64,000 nt of DNA from Sporodiniella umbellata (lineage: Eukaryota; Mucoromycota; Mucoromycetes; Mucorales; Rhizopodaceae), in assembly GCA_025677835.1 (NCBI GenBank), contig JAIXMR010000033.1, forward strand, positions 148,674 through 212,673, read 5' to 3'. This document shows positions 45,137 to 55,993 of this stretch, one piece after another. The notes beneath the pieces are model-generated. The model was not told the DNA's origin and made no database searches. It worked only from the letters and a program-made list of their open reading frames with translations. The position numbers and the translations under genes were made by a program. Each line of letters begins with the position of its first letter. Position 1 is the stretch's first letter.

Positions 45137-46334
45137 ATGGATTACAAACCGCAAGTAATAAAACAACCGAAAAAACCTTATGTTTTTTCTTTTTTTTTTT
45201 TTCTTAAAAAAAGAAAGGAGTCTGTTTTGTTAATATTTTCAACCATCATTTTTTTCTTGTTATTGTTGATTGTTAGAATGAAGAGCAGATTATTACAGAA
45301 TTAACTTTAGCTGGTGTGAAAGTACTGATGGTACGCAAGAAAGATCAGATTGTATATAAGCTACCAGACAATGTTCAGATTTCATCTATTGGGGAAGAAC
45401 AGCATAAACGATTGATGGAAGAGATCCAATCCCTTCATGCAGCAACGATGATGGCAGCTCAACAAGCCTCTTTACCAGAGACAAAGCCGATTGCGCCCAA
45501 AGCGCTCTCACTCAGCACACCGCCCCAGCCAACAGCGGCCGAAGCCGATGCGATGAAAGAAACTGCGCGCAAACTACGTGAAGAACTTGAACAACAACAA
45601 CGATATCAACAACAGGAAGATAAAAGTCCCCGAAAATATAACAAGACAGGCAAATACTCTAAAAAACGCCCTCTCAGCACACCCCATAAAGAGAAATACA
45701 GTTTACCAGACTCCATTCTTTCTAAACGATTGCCTGAAGAAGAGCTTCAGCATCGAGAGATCAAAAAGCGGTTTTTGGGAGCATTGGCAAAGGATCATAC
45801 AGCCGTTACACAACCCGACACATCTGCCTTCCGATCACTGGAGGATGCCGTCCAGCGCCTGTTACCTTATCACATCTACCACTACCCGAAGGCAGACCTC
45901 GACGCCAACAAGATATCAGAAAAACTTCAAGGTAATCTAAAAGATAAGTTTGACTTGGACTAAAAAACAACAACCACACTAGATACGGCCATTTTGGATA
46001 TTTTTAAATGTCAAGCGGAATTATTTGATAAATATCAACAGTTCATAGAGAAATTAAACAAGGTCAGCCCCACAACAGACCCTTTCAGAAACCAAAAAAA
46101 AAAAAAAAAAAACTCAAAAAGACATGTTTGTAGGCAGACGATACGTTATCTATGAAAATCTTGATGGGCAGACAAATCATGGCAGATCAACGACAAAAAA
46201 TGGCAGAAGAACAAGCACGCGTCACTGCTGAGCAAGTAGCGATACGTAAAGAACAACAACGGATTCAAAACGAACGCGCCCAGCTCTCTGCCTTGGTAAG
46301 TCAAGGAGGGTTTGATAGCATGGGTATGTTTTAA
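45137..46334 (+). CDS. GLTSCR1-domain protein (candidate SWI/SNF subunit)
   Basis: Four exons: 45137-45154, 45277-45931, 45983-46062, 46134-46334; 317 aa. The middle holds a GLTSCR1/GLTSCR1L-type domain (about 190-235): FRSLEDAVQRLLPYHIYHYP followed by D-x-D. In animals this domain places BICRA/BICRAL in the BRD9 (non-canonical BAF) complex. Before it are a Gln/Ala-rich helix and a basic linker; after it is a long charged coiled coil (QKMAEEQARVTAEQ...). Exon 1 encodes only MDYKPQ; its donor GTAATA and the good acceptor give an in-frame join with no better start in view. A nuclear chromatin role is inferred. Confidence 0.75.
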
Positions 46335-46376
46335 GGGATCAAATAGAATGTTTCTATACAAAAATAAAATTATTTA

Positions 46377-48433
46377 TTACATGTGGTACAATAAAGCAAG
46401 GGAAACCAAAACGGTTGTTCCCAGATTAAAAGAGAGAACAGAGGCTGCACTGGTGGGTTTGGATGAAGAGGCGTCAGTCGAGCCACTGCTGGTAGTGATG
46501 GTCGTTCCATTGTTGCTGACCACGTTGCCGTTCGTGTCAAGATGAGAGCCTTCGGTATAAGCAGCGAGCGCAGGCAAATCGTCGGTGTCTACAAAGTTCA
46601 ACTGCTGGGTGAGTGCCTTTGCACGCTGGGTAACCCATTGATCGATAGAGCCTGTGGCACCCAAAAGACCGTTTTGGAAATCGGCCACGGTCATGGTCGT
46701 GGCTGTGCCTTGGGATTTACCAGCAATGCTACGCGTCCAGGCAATCTCTTCCTTCAACATCTCTGACCAGGCTTGAAGACGAGGGGTGACAACACTCGGC
46801 TTGAAAAATCGTTTCACCAATGTCTTCAAGATGCTTTCAAACTGAGAGGTATAGTAGGCGTTGCTCAGGTAGGCGTTGACAAGGGGTCGCTTTGATCCAG
46901 GGCGGCTGTAGTTCTGATAGGATACAGTATTTATACCTTCTGGTGCCCCGTTACCGTACGTCTCGTCAAAATCATAAGTAATCAACGTCCATTTCTTGGT
47001 ACCCAAGTCTTGATTGAGGTAATAGTTGCTGGCTTGATACCAGAAACCGTCCCAGGAACCGATCAAGAAGTTCATGGCCATATGGACCAACGTGTTCTGA
47101 GGGTTCTCTATTAATTGATCAATGCTACCTGGATGTTGAGCATCGGTAGCATCTTGGGGATTGACTTGAGAAAGACGTTTGGTAAAGTCGACAATCAGCT
47201 GGTTGCTGTTATTTTTAGCAATCGCGTTGTCTTCACCCTTGTCCTGTAGCTTGTATAGGTCGTTACTATAGAGAGACATGTCGTCTCCTACATAGACCAA
47301 GTTGCCTTCCTGTGTTTCGCTCAAGGCATTACCTTTGAAAGTAGCACCTGCGTTACAAATTAGGCAATAGACAAGTGGCGTTAGTACAGGAACCGCGGAT
47401 AACCTAAAAAAAACTTTTCTGGGGGCTCTTTTTTTTTTTTTTACCTGTATTTGCGTATTTCCAATTTCCTCCATGAAGCACGTTATCGATGAAATGAGTA
47501 GAAGCATCATCCATCAATAGGAAAAGACCGTAAGGCTCGTTATTGATAAACACACGAGTCCAAGAAGCAGAGAGTGTGGCAGCACCTGAAGCAGCCAGCA
47601 TATCCAATACTAATTTTTCACGACTGAAATCATAATGCATAAAAATGAGAACACAAGCATTTTAAATAAATATGAATGAATCATTTACGCAAATGTGGCA
47701 TCGGTTTCTTCAGCTCGTAGTTTAAGAGTGGTTCTACCAAACAAAAGAGATTTGGTGGTGTTTTTGCTATTGTATTTATCCAATTCGATAGCCCAAGATT
47801 GCTTAGCAAAATCCTTGGTAGATTGACCACTAGTGCTGATACCGGCGTTTTGAAAGGTATAGACTTCTTTGTTGCTGATGTAAGTCATCGTAGTGACCTG
47901 TGCAGCATCCAACTTGGCCATAGGATCTTTGTTGAAAGCATCCAATTGTGTAGCATTCACATTCATAATCAAAGTAGCGACCTCGTTGGATTTGTTCATA
48001 TTGGTCATCAAGGCTATAGAGGTTTAGTATTCAAAACAGGAATATTTGCTTGTAATTTTTTTTTTTTTTTTAAAAAAAGCTTACTGGGAAAGAAAGGGTT
48101 ATAGGCTTGAGGGAGACCAGGCACATCATAAACGGTTTTGGTGCGATTGAAGAATTCATTTCCGGTAGAAGTTGTACCTTGAGCAAGTTGACGTTGAGCA
48201 GTTTCAGCTGTATTGGTTGCACCTGTCAAGACATATTGATAGTTGGCGCCATAAGGGGCAGAGCCTGTATAGAGATTGGGAACAGAGCCCTTTTGAAGGG
48301 CAACTACTTGACCACCCACAGATACACCGACGCCTTGATTATCGGCAGGAAAAGCAACTACAGAGTATTGAACATCACCCAATACTTGAGTAAAAGCCAA
48401 AGACAGACAAAGCGAAATAGATAAAAACTTCAT
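46377..48433 (-). CDS. GPI-anchored CotH-family surface protein
   Basis: Four exons: 48433-48085, 48013-47689, 47623-47445, 47347-46377; 607 aa. Signal peptide (MKFLSISLCLSLAFTQVLG), an N-terminal beta-rich part (about 20-115), then the CotH kinase-like fold: LKLRAEETDATFAREKL, FINNEPYGLFLLMDD, a WDG motif in IGSWDGFWYQASNYYL and ITYDFDETYGNG, the last two typical of the family's predicted catalytic centre. A Ser/Thr-rich stalk and hydrophobic C-terminus (VLVSLALLYHM) indicate a GPI anchor. CotH proteins phosphorylate partners in bacterial spore coats; in Mucorales members sit on the spore or hyphal surface and some act as adhesins/invasins. Which subgroup this is cannot be told here. Confidence 0.9.
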
Positions 48434-50252
48434 TTTTTGTTTTCCTGTTTTGTAAAAAAAAAAAAAAAAAAAAAAAAAGAGAGAGATTGCTTTTGGGATA
48501 AAAGGTTAAATAAAAAGAAGTTTTTTTTTTTTTTTGAAAAAAACAAAGAAAAACAAAGAAAATCAAAAAAAAAAAAAAAAAAAAAAAAGAGAAAGCCTTA
48601 TGTACTTATTGAAACCCACACAAGCACAAACATTTATACATGAAAAAAAAAAGAGAGATTCACAAAGGGAGGAATAAGGTTGTACAAGATCAAGAAAGGG
48701 AATAAATGGACTCGTCGTAAAACGGTAAAAGATCAACCAGAATTGAACACAGACTTGGTGTAACATTGCCTGGAAACAAGGGTACCTGAGGCGTTTATAG
48801 CATGTTTTAATAGGCCTGTTTGTTTTATAGATTCTATTTTGCCAAGAGGGATATATGTATGTTGCTTCTCAACTATCCTTGTTCCGTTTTTTTTTGCTTC
48901 TATGACACTTTAATATGTCATGACACATTTTCTTGTTAATCTGTTTGTGTTAACTACAGGCTAAAAATAACCCAAAGAAAATAGAATGTAGAGACGCCTT
49001 TGTAAAGAGAAATGAAGAAACACAGCTCAGCTATTTTTGGGCCAAAAAAAGCTGAAATGAAAGTAGGAAAACCCAAAAGTTTCACTTGAAAAGTGGTCAT
49101 CGTTTTGATAGAAGGGTTTGTATTGGGTCTCTTATCGGCTTCTATTAAATTGATTGGCACATTTTTCTAAACCAGTTGCAGGCTTTCCAAATGATGATTG
49201 GTAAGAACTTCAAAATGCGGAGTCACGCTTGCTTTTTTTTTTTTTTGCCTCAAACTCTTTTTCCGGAAAGTCAATTTGACCAATGGCCACAGACGAGTTC
49301 GAGTTGTACAAAAAAATCTATTTTCGCCTTGATGGAAAATCATTTTGTCTTATAGAGAGAGACAAACGAAAATACCTTGTTGCTATTCGTGTATTTTATA
49401 GCAACTCAAGATAGCTTTGCACGATTTAAAAAAAATATAGAGCGCTTGTATCTACTTTTATTCACTTATATCTGTATCAGAAACTGCAGATAATAACGTA
49501 CGACTTTTGTTTAAAAAACAAAAGAGACTCTACTTTTGACAGATACGTTAGATCTAGACTGACAATTTGTATCAAAGATTAGAAGTATCTTCATTTTGGG
49601 TTCCAATCTCCTTCAAAGACTAATAAAGAAATGAAAAGAAATGTGAAAGAGAAAAAGCCCCATACGAGCACAGTATGTTTGGGGGAAAATAAGGTCATCT
49701 TCTTTCTAAACTTTTGTTTTTACAGCAAAAGGATTGGGCTGGGCTTAGAGAAAAAAACGTTGATAGTAGCCCTAGAAGACAGAGATAAAAGAAAATAGAT
49801 TTCTCGTGCATTTTTTGTGAGGAGCGTTGCTTTTGAGATCACTGAGTATAACTTTCTTTAAGAATTTTAGTGGATCCAAACAAAACTAAAACCGTTGAAA
49901 ACTACCTCGGGTGACTTTTCCAAGTAGATACTGCCATTCACTTTATTCAATACGACTTGGTCAAGCGTTGGAACAATGAAATAAAGTGTTTAGGAGTACT
50001 TGGATTCAGTATGCAAATACAAAAAAAAAAAAAAAAAAAAAAAGCATACGAGCTATCATGACAAATTGTGCCTAAATACAATGTGGTAAAACGTTTGGAA
50101 AAAAAACGCAAGGGCATTATTTAAAGACATAGTCTGGTACAATAGCTTCTTTTGTTTAGAAAAAAGAGACAACCTTTATGTCAAAAGTACAACATCAACT
50201 TTAAGGAAAATTACCAAACTTTAAGTCGATTACTCTCTATAGATACTTTAGT

Positions 50253-50712
50253 ATGGTTGCAACTAACGTCATTGATGACCGTTTAGAAGTAAAAAACAAT
50301 ACTCAAGAGCTTTATTCAACTATAGAAAACAAGTAAGTTGGTTGCTTAAAAGCTAATGTTAAATCTACGAGAAACCTCAAACACGGCATATACACTACCT
50401 ATGTTGCTCTCAATACAATAAAACCCCATTACTCTAGCCAAATAATAAAAGATTTATTGATAGAGAAACGCAAAAACTTGCGAATGTACACGTTATGAAA
50501 AAGAAAACGAGAACATACTTTTATTTGTTTTTATCCAAAGTATCTTTAGTCAATGTTACACCAAGAAGTATGCTCAGGTCTACGATAGCAATTTAGGGCT
50601 AGGTGCTTTTGCCTTTATATTCCCGCTACTGATGGCGATCCACAGAGAAAAGTTAAGGCGACACAAACCAACAGCTGGAAAGTATGGTATCAAGCCTGAT
50701 ACTCTCAATTAA
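50253..50712 (+). CDS. Possible small two-exon gene, 80 aa
   Basis: Exon 1 50253-50332 (starts MVATNVIDDRLEVKNN) ends at a consensus GTAAGT donor. Exon 2 50550-50712 begins after ATCTTTAG. The join is in frame to a stop, 243 nt in all. The product is mixed hydrophilic with one hydrophobic patch (GLGAFAFIFPLLMAIHREKL). The 217-nt intron is longer than its neighbours. It resembles no family I know; it could be a remnant of a mobile element or chance. Confidence 0.3.
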
Positions 50713-51180
50713 TATAAATCGATTCTAAAAAAAAAATAATACTGAAATAACGCATAGAAATTGGCAAACAAAACACAGTGCATACCCTAATTATATGAAT
50801 GGCTACGCTTACACCGCGAAGCAACAAACACCGTTTTTTAAAAATAAAATTGAAGAAATAGGCATCCAATTTTTTATACATGAAAGAGAAATAGATCTCT
50901 GTAACTATCAAGCACTTAAAAAATCAACTTAACACTCCTTCATTCTTTTTTTGAGAAAAAAGCTCGTGCAAAAAGCTAAGGGATCGAAATATATCTGGAT
51001 GGTGGTTTACTGACCTACTTCATAACAAAAAGCTCAGGTTTGGTTTTTTTTTTTTCAACTCTCCGCTAATGAATATAAAGTGACTCCTGAATGCGGATAA
51101 GTTTATGCCGACTGAACTAGGCGTAGTTTAATCAAAGTGGGTAGAGTACTTCAGGGATACAAAAGTAAAAATAAAACATG

Positions 51181-51187
51181 CACATAT

Positions 51188-51221
<34 letters not shown>

Positions 51222-51222
51222 G
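51181..51222. repeat. Compound CA/TA microsatellite
   Basis: CACATATACA, then CA units, then about ten TA units ending in TATATG, within the gene-poor interval. Confidence 0.9.
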
Positions 51223-52539
51223 TAAGGCCTGTAATACTAGGCCGTCAAAGCGTTTAGCCTTTTGTTTCTTTTGGTAGTTTTATCTTGTATTGATACAAAA
51301 GCATCTGTATAACTCCACACGGGCGCAAGAAACAAACATCTTTGGGGATTCTTTGGTTTCAAAATTTTTATAAAGCATAGTATCTAACTCTTGATTGGGC
51401 AGTACTCTGATCGTAGTTCAGCAAAGCGATAAGGATTAACCAACAGAGAAGTCTGTTTGTTGTCCACCTATGATTAGTATTACTTAAATGGCTCTTGGTA
51501 TAGTCAATCAGTAAAAATAGAGCAAGCAGCTTTCTAAAAAACAAAAAAGAGGAGACGGACTTTTGATGGTGTAACAATACTTTTTGGTCAAGGTCTGTAT
51601 CTATTTTTAATGTCTTTAGTTAATAGTTATAAAACGTAAATAGTATTAAATCTCTTTTAAGTATCAAGAGCCATTTCAATAATTTTTTTAAGTGCTTGAA
51701 AGAAAATAGAAAGTAAAACAAAAGAAATAAAAAAGTCAAAGAATCTTTAGAATTCCAAGTCAACCAGAAAAAAAAAGTATTTAGTCTACACTTGTCACTG
51801 ACTAACCTGTACCTATCAAAAACTTAACACATATATGAGTACTTTCTAAACTGTCCTTAGGAAAACATTCATTTCTATGTACTGCATTGCTGGTGTAATA
51901 GTAGTTTGAAAAAAATAAAAAATAGCTTTAACACACTATTCACGTTAACATTACCAAAAAAAAAAAAAAAAAAAAGGTTTGACATCCGATATGCCACGCC
52001 TGTCAAAGTCAGTTGTAAGTCGGAGGCTCCAATTGAGCTACTGATCTCAACAAAAGTAGTATCAAAATTTGCATTCTAATTGTTACTGCTGGTAAGCACT
52101 TCCAAGTCAACCGTCACTTTTTTTTTTTTTTAAAAAAAGCCCACTAAACAAGCGAAAAGAAGCACATTTTTTTTCACCTTTGCTGTCAAGCCATATCAAT
52201 CGTATACGTGTTGAGTAACAGTTTGAAGCAAGTAGGATCTAAAAAATTTCTTCTTTAAAGTCCAAGGCGCGTAATAGCTATCCTAATATGACTTTTCTGC
52301 AATAGCCAAACGATGGTTCTATATGTATAAAGTACGATAATGACTTGAGCACACAATTAAGCCAGTGCGCTTGCTAATAAAGAAAAAGTGTTTGGGTTTT
52401 TTTCTCTGCCGTTTGATAGTACTCTTATACAGAGACCAATATAACACTTTGTATCAATTTCCCAAGCATTGAACTTTTCAGTGAAGCGGTAGAATTTTAC
52501 CAATCTGGTGTTAGTAATTTATTATTCATATTTCTTTAG

Positions 52540-52836
52540 ATTTCCTCTTTCAGAGAATAAAAAGAGAATCCAGTTAATACACCACATGGTCGATAAAGTA
52601 TGCAAACGTTATCAATCAAACTGCATGGCAAATATTAGAGCCTATAAACTTTGGATACGCTACTACATTTCTCTTAGTTCCCTGATACTTACAGTGTTTC
52701 CAAAGTAAGCGTCATATTTTATAATACAAACTATACAAAAATATACATCATCAATTTTAGAAACAGTATACCTTTTGTCAGTCTAAGTGCCAAAGAACTA
52801 AACCTTGTAAAGAAAAAAGAAGCGCTTCGTTTCTGA
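52540..52836 (+). pseudogene. Exon-like coding remnant (two joined segments, no 5' end)
   Basis: Segment 52540-52704 is open in one frame after a good TTTCTTTAG acceptor (FPLSENKKRIQLIHHMVDKV shape) and ends at a GTAAGC donor. Segment 52761-52836 follows ATTTTAG and continues the frame to a stop (NSIPFVSLSAKELNLVKKK). Together they give about 80 codons. No upstream exon with matching phase was found, so this may be a decayed gene or transposon piece, or chance. Confidence 0.3.
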
Positions 52837-53386
52837 ATAATACGCAAGCTATCTTCAGTGCTAATGAGAATATAGAATGCAGCGCTTTTAATTTTGCAAC
52901 AGAATGAAGCAAAAATGTTATAGACTAACCTTATTACACTTAAACTTTTGTGTTTATTGAAAAGCTCTCCGCTTTTTATTTACACTGATATGATAATACT
53001 AAAGGGACTTTTTGATAAAAAAAAAAAGAAAAAAGAAAAAATAGAAAAACAAACGAAAGTCTATTTAGACTCTTATAGCTAGAGAGTGTTCGCCTGGTGC
53101 ATTTTTTAGCCCAACAATAGATTAGGCTTTGCCTAAATCACTTTTTTAAAGGAAATTTATTTAGCGAGCTATTGATAATGTATAAACCAAAAAACGACTA
53201 CTTTTTGATGTTAATAACAGAAAGCTGACTAAAAACAATTTTATTGCTCTGAAGCTTTGGCAATCTTTTACAGTTTGTTCCAGATACTATAGAGTTCTAG
53301 TTCACCACTTGAAGAGGTAGTGTGATCTCATATTTTACTCGGCCATTTACTGATAAAGTGTATAGACTTTACAAGCAACCAAGCAT

Positions 53387-53420
<34 letters not shown>

Positions 53421-53759
53421 CTTTTCTATCCTGTCTTTGGTCCTAAAAAAAAAAAAAAAAATCGACCAAGAAGTAGACAACCACATATGACTTCATTACG
53501 ATAGGCCCGGAAGATAAGCCCAAAGCAGTTATCAACATCTTTAATCTCTTCGGGCCACAAAACGGGGAGGCCTTTCATTTCTTAGAAACTTATATTTGAT
53601 GACCTAGTGACTAAAATACAATCATAAACGCTCTATAAACAACAGCTCAGTGATTTTTAGTAATAAAGCCATCGACCAAAACAAATACATACCGTTAAAA
53701 AAAAAGAGAAAACTAGTAAAAAAAAGCTTCATTAATAGACCGCATAGAGGAGATTAAGC

Positions 53760-53785
53760 CAAGCCAAATCATATAATTTGGCTTG
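53760..53785. repeat. 26-bp near-perfect palindrome
   Basis: CAAGCCAAAT and ATTTGGCTTG arms around a short AT centre; 12 of 13 base pairs match. The left arm is preceded by a further partial AAGCC copy. Confidence 0.8.
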
Positions 53786-54465
53786 TAACAAATACCAATA
53801 TTTCTTCTTGCGACGAACGACCTACTTTTGTGAATAAAACCGTTCCTTTTTCTATGTCATCCGAAAATTATTATACATCTAAAATGTATTTTCTCTTAAC
53901 AATTGACTAGAAAGGTTAACATGACTTTTCGTTAATTTGAACAGGATGAGAAGAATTTTTTTTGTATAAATATGAATTTAAAAGCATTCAATTTACCCAA
54001 ACAAACAAACAGTTGCAACAGATTTATATGTTTTGTCAAAATAACATTCTCGCAGAAAAATATACAAAGAACAATACAAAAGCCAGGCTCTTTTACGTGT
54101 TCTCCTCTTAAAACTAAAGACATTGTTTGAAGCTTTATTACAAATTGCTTTGAGGGATCAAACTAATGCTCTTATTAAAGCATCGTAAGATAAAATAAAC
54201 ACTGAATGTAAGACCTTTTTTTTAAAGGAAAAAGACGCGTCGAATGTGCGCTATTTTACGAGCATCAATAGATCTTGGCTTTAGATATAAGAGGCGGTCG
54301 TCACTTGCTATGAAATGAAAATAAGAGAGTATACACATTACGCTCCTAAAGTATGTAGTTTTCTTTTGGAGTTTATTTAAACAAGAGTGGGGATGTTAAG
54401 AAAAGCACACGTAAAGGAATATATTTATAACGATTCAAGAGCAAGCTATAGACCATAAAAAAAGT

Positions 54466-55143
54466 TTACAGTTGTCTTTTAGCACTTTTTTCAGCAAGTC
54501 GTTTCTTACCTGAAAGATGAGTTTCAAGTTTTTTTGGGCTTTGTGAGATTTCATGATCTGGTAGACTTTGCTTTCTACGCCATTTTATAAAATCAAGATA
54601 AGTGAGAGAAGAATCCGTGTGCTTTTTTTTAAACTGGTTTAGAGAAATTTGGAACCTTCTTTTGTGATTTGAGAACCAATAAGTGATGTTACGAGAAGGA
54701 AGCCCTGTTTTTTCTTGCACTTCTCGCCGTTGTTGCTTTGTCAGCTTAGACTGTTTACTATAGATATCAAAGAAGACAGATTGTAAATAGGTAGTGATCT
54801 CTGCATTATAAGCAGTAATCTTCTTTTTCTTTCTTTGAGAGCAACAGTTTCTCTTTCTTTTGGTCTCTTCGACCTCGGTCTTTGTCGCACTTTGGTTTTC
54901 AAGTGAGACTAATTCAGGCTTAATGTACATCTCGGGTTGCAACAGTTCGAGTAAGTTTGGATAGAGACATTGTGAATAATAGTTCATAGAGCTATCCAAA
55001 TTGGACTCGGTCCAATTGTCGTCGGTGAACACAAAGTCTTGACCGTACTCAGGTAAAAACGAGTATTCTTGAAATAGACTACATGGTTCAGGTGGTCTGA
55101 CCACTTCTTCTTTTAAAGGTAATATACAGTCGTTCCATTCCAT
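54466..55143 (-). CDS. Homeodomain transcription factor, 225 aa
   Basis: Single exon. The acidic N-terminal half (about 1-95) looks like an activation region. A basic cluster (KRKRNCCSQRKKKK) leads into a homeodomain of about 60 residues (near 110-170) with SKLTKQQRREVQEKTGLPSR and recognition helix NITYWFSNHKRRF. Invariant Trp48, Phe49 and Asn51 are present, while position 53, usually Arg, is Lys. The C-terminus is basic. Start MEWND was chosen because a TATA-like box lies about 130 bp upstream and the frame before it is hydrophobic leader. Target genes are unknown. Confidence 0.82.
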   Translation of the reverse strand: MEWNDCILPLKEEVVRPPEPCSLFQEYSFLPEYGQDFVFTDDNWTESNLDSSMNYYSQCLYPNLLELLQPEMYIKPELVSLENQSATKTEVEETKRKRNCCSQRKKKKITAYNAEITTYLQSVFFDIYSKQSKLTKQQRREVQEKTGLPSRNITYWFSNHKRRFQISLNQFKKKHTDSSLTYLDFIKWRRKQSLPDHEISQSPKKLETHLSGKKRLAEKSAKRQL

Positions 55144-55271
55144 ATTTGCACTCCAAGAAAAAAAAATCAAAGAGCCTTTTGTATACAGAAAATTAATATA
55201 AACAAAAAAGAGAGAGGTGTTTGTTGTCAGAAAAGAATTGATCTCTCTTTCACACTTACTCACGTCGACTC

Positions 55272-55279
55272 CTTTTATA
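55272..55279 (-). promoter_or_regulatory. TATA-like box of the homeodomain gene
   Basis: TATAAAAG on the minus strand, about 130 bp before the start codon at 55143. Confidence 0.5.
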
Positions 55280-55825
55280 AGCATTTCCAAAATAAAAAAA
55301 AAACACTTTTTTCCTAATCCAAAGTCTAGAACAAATAAAAACTTGGATATGCGTGTAGTTTAAAAGTATATAAAACACATACATACGTATATATCTAGAC
55401 AGTTCACATCTGTGGGTGAAACTGGCCCTTTTGGATCGTTCAAGATCGGACTTTTTTTTTAAAAAAAAAGATCAAAACAAGACAAAAATAAAGCTTGATA
55501 ATCATTTTTGACATGTCTGACTTTGTTTTTGTTCCTTTAAAGATCAGTATGATGAGACTTTTCTTCTTATTACACCTCTCCACAGACCTTGTGGTATTCA
55601 AAAATAACAATAAGAACAACAGAAAAAAAAAAAAAGAAAAATGGAAAAAGCGCTGGTATCACAGAACGGCTTTGATTCTACAAAATATACATTTAATAGT
55701 AATTTATCAACGTATTTTTATGTCCTTTAGTTTTTTTCAGAAACCTTTATTTAGAAACAGAATCTTTCGTTTTTCTCTGGGACTCCCCCCAGTTTTGCTT
55801 TTCGTTGTGACCTACAGACATGTCT

Positions 55826-55860
55826 GGTCATGAGCCTATCTTTTTAATAGGTTCATGATC
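55826..55860. repeat. Inverted repeat (potential hairpin)
   Basis: Arms TCATGAGCCTAT (55828-55839) and ATAGGTTCATGA (55847-55858) pair over 12 bp with one G-T wobble around a 7-nt T-rich loop; two more pairs extend the base. Confidence 0.8.
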
Positions 55861-55993
55861 TGAGCACAAGAAAAAAAAAGCACTAGTTTTGACAACGACG
55901 TAATAAAGGATGGGGAGCATAAAATGGGTTTCAATTTGAAACTTGATAGTTCTTTTTTCTTTCTCTTTATACACTTTATTTGATTGCTATTAA

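Larger units (their letters stand above)
48434..54465. other. 6-kb gene-poor AT-rich interval
   Basis: No gene of confidence. Contents: A/T-runs (48457-48478, 50021-50043, 51957-51975, 53393-53420), a CA/TA microsatellite, a near-palindrome and two exon-like fragments, listed separately. Density of stops and base composition are uniform. No terminal inverted repeats, reverse transcriptase, transposase or tRNA were recognised. The homeodomain and CotH genes flank it, both on the minus strand. Confidence 0.6.
55144..55993. other. Divergent intergenic region, homeodomain gene / AVT3-like gene
   Basis: 850 bp holding the homeodomain promoter, a 12-14 bp hairpin and a T-run/A-run pair near 55452-55469. 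The frame over 55508-55833 is Lys/Asn-rich and not convincing. Confidence 0.5.

Noticed and set aside
48434..54465. Intact transposon or CRISPR-like array in the gene-poor interval
   Set aside because: No transposase or reverse transcriptase motifs, terminal repeats or regularly spaced repeats were seen; only microsatellites and one palindrome.
55508..55833. Small plus-strand gene upstream of the AVT3-like gene
   Set aside because: Lys/Asn-rich and Phe-rich composition from low-complexity DNA, no splice or domain evidence.
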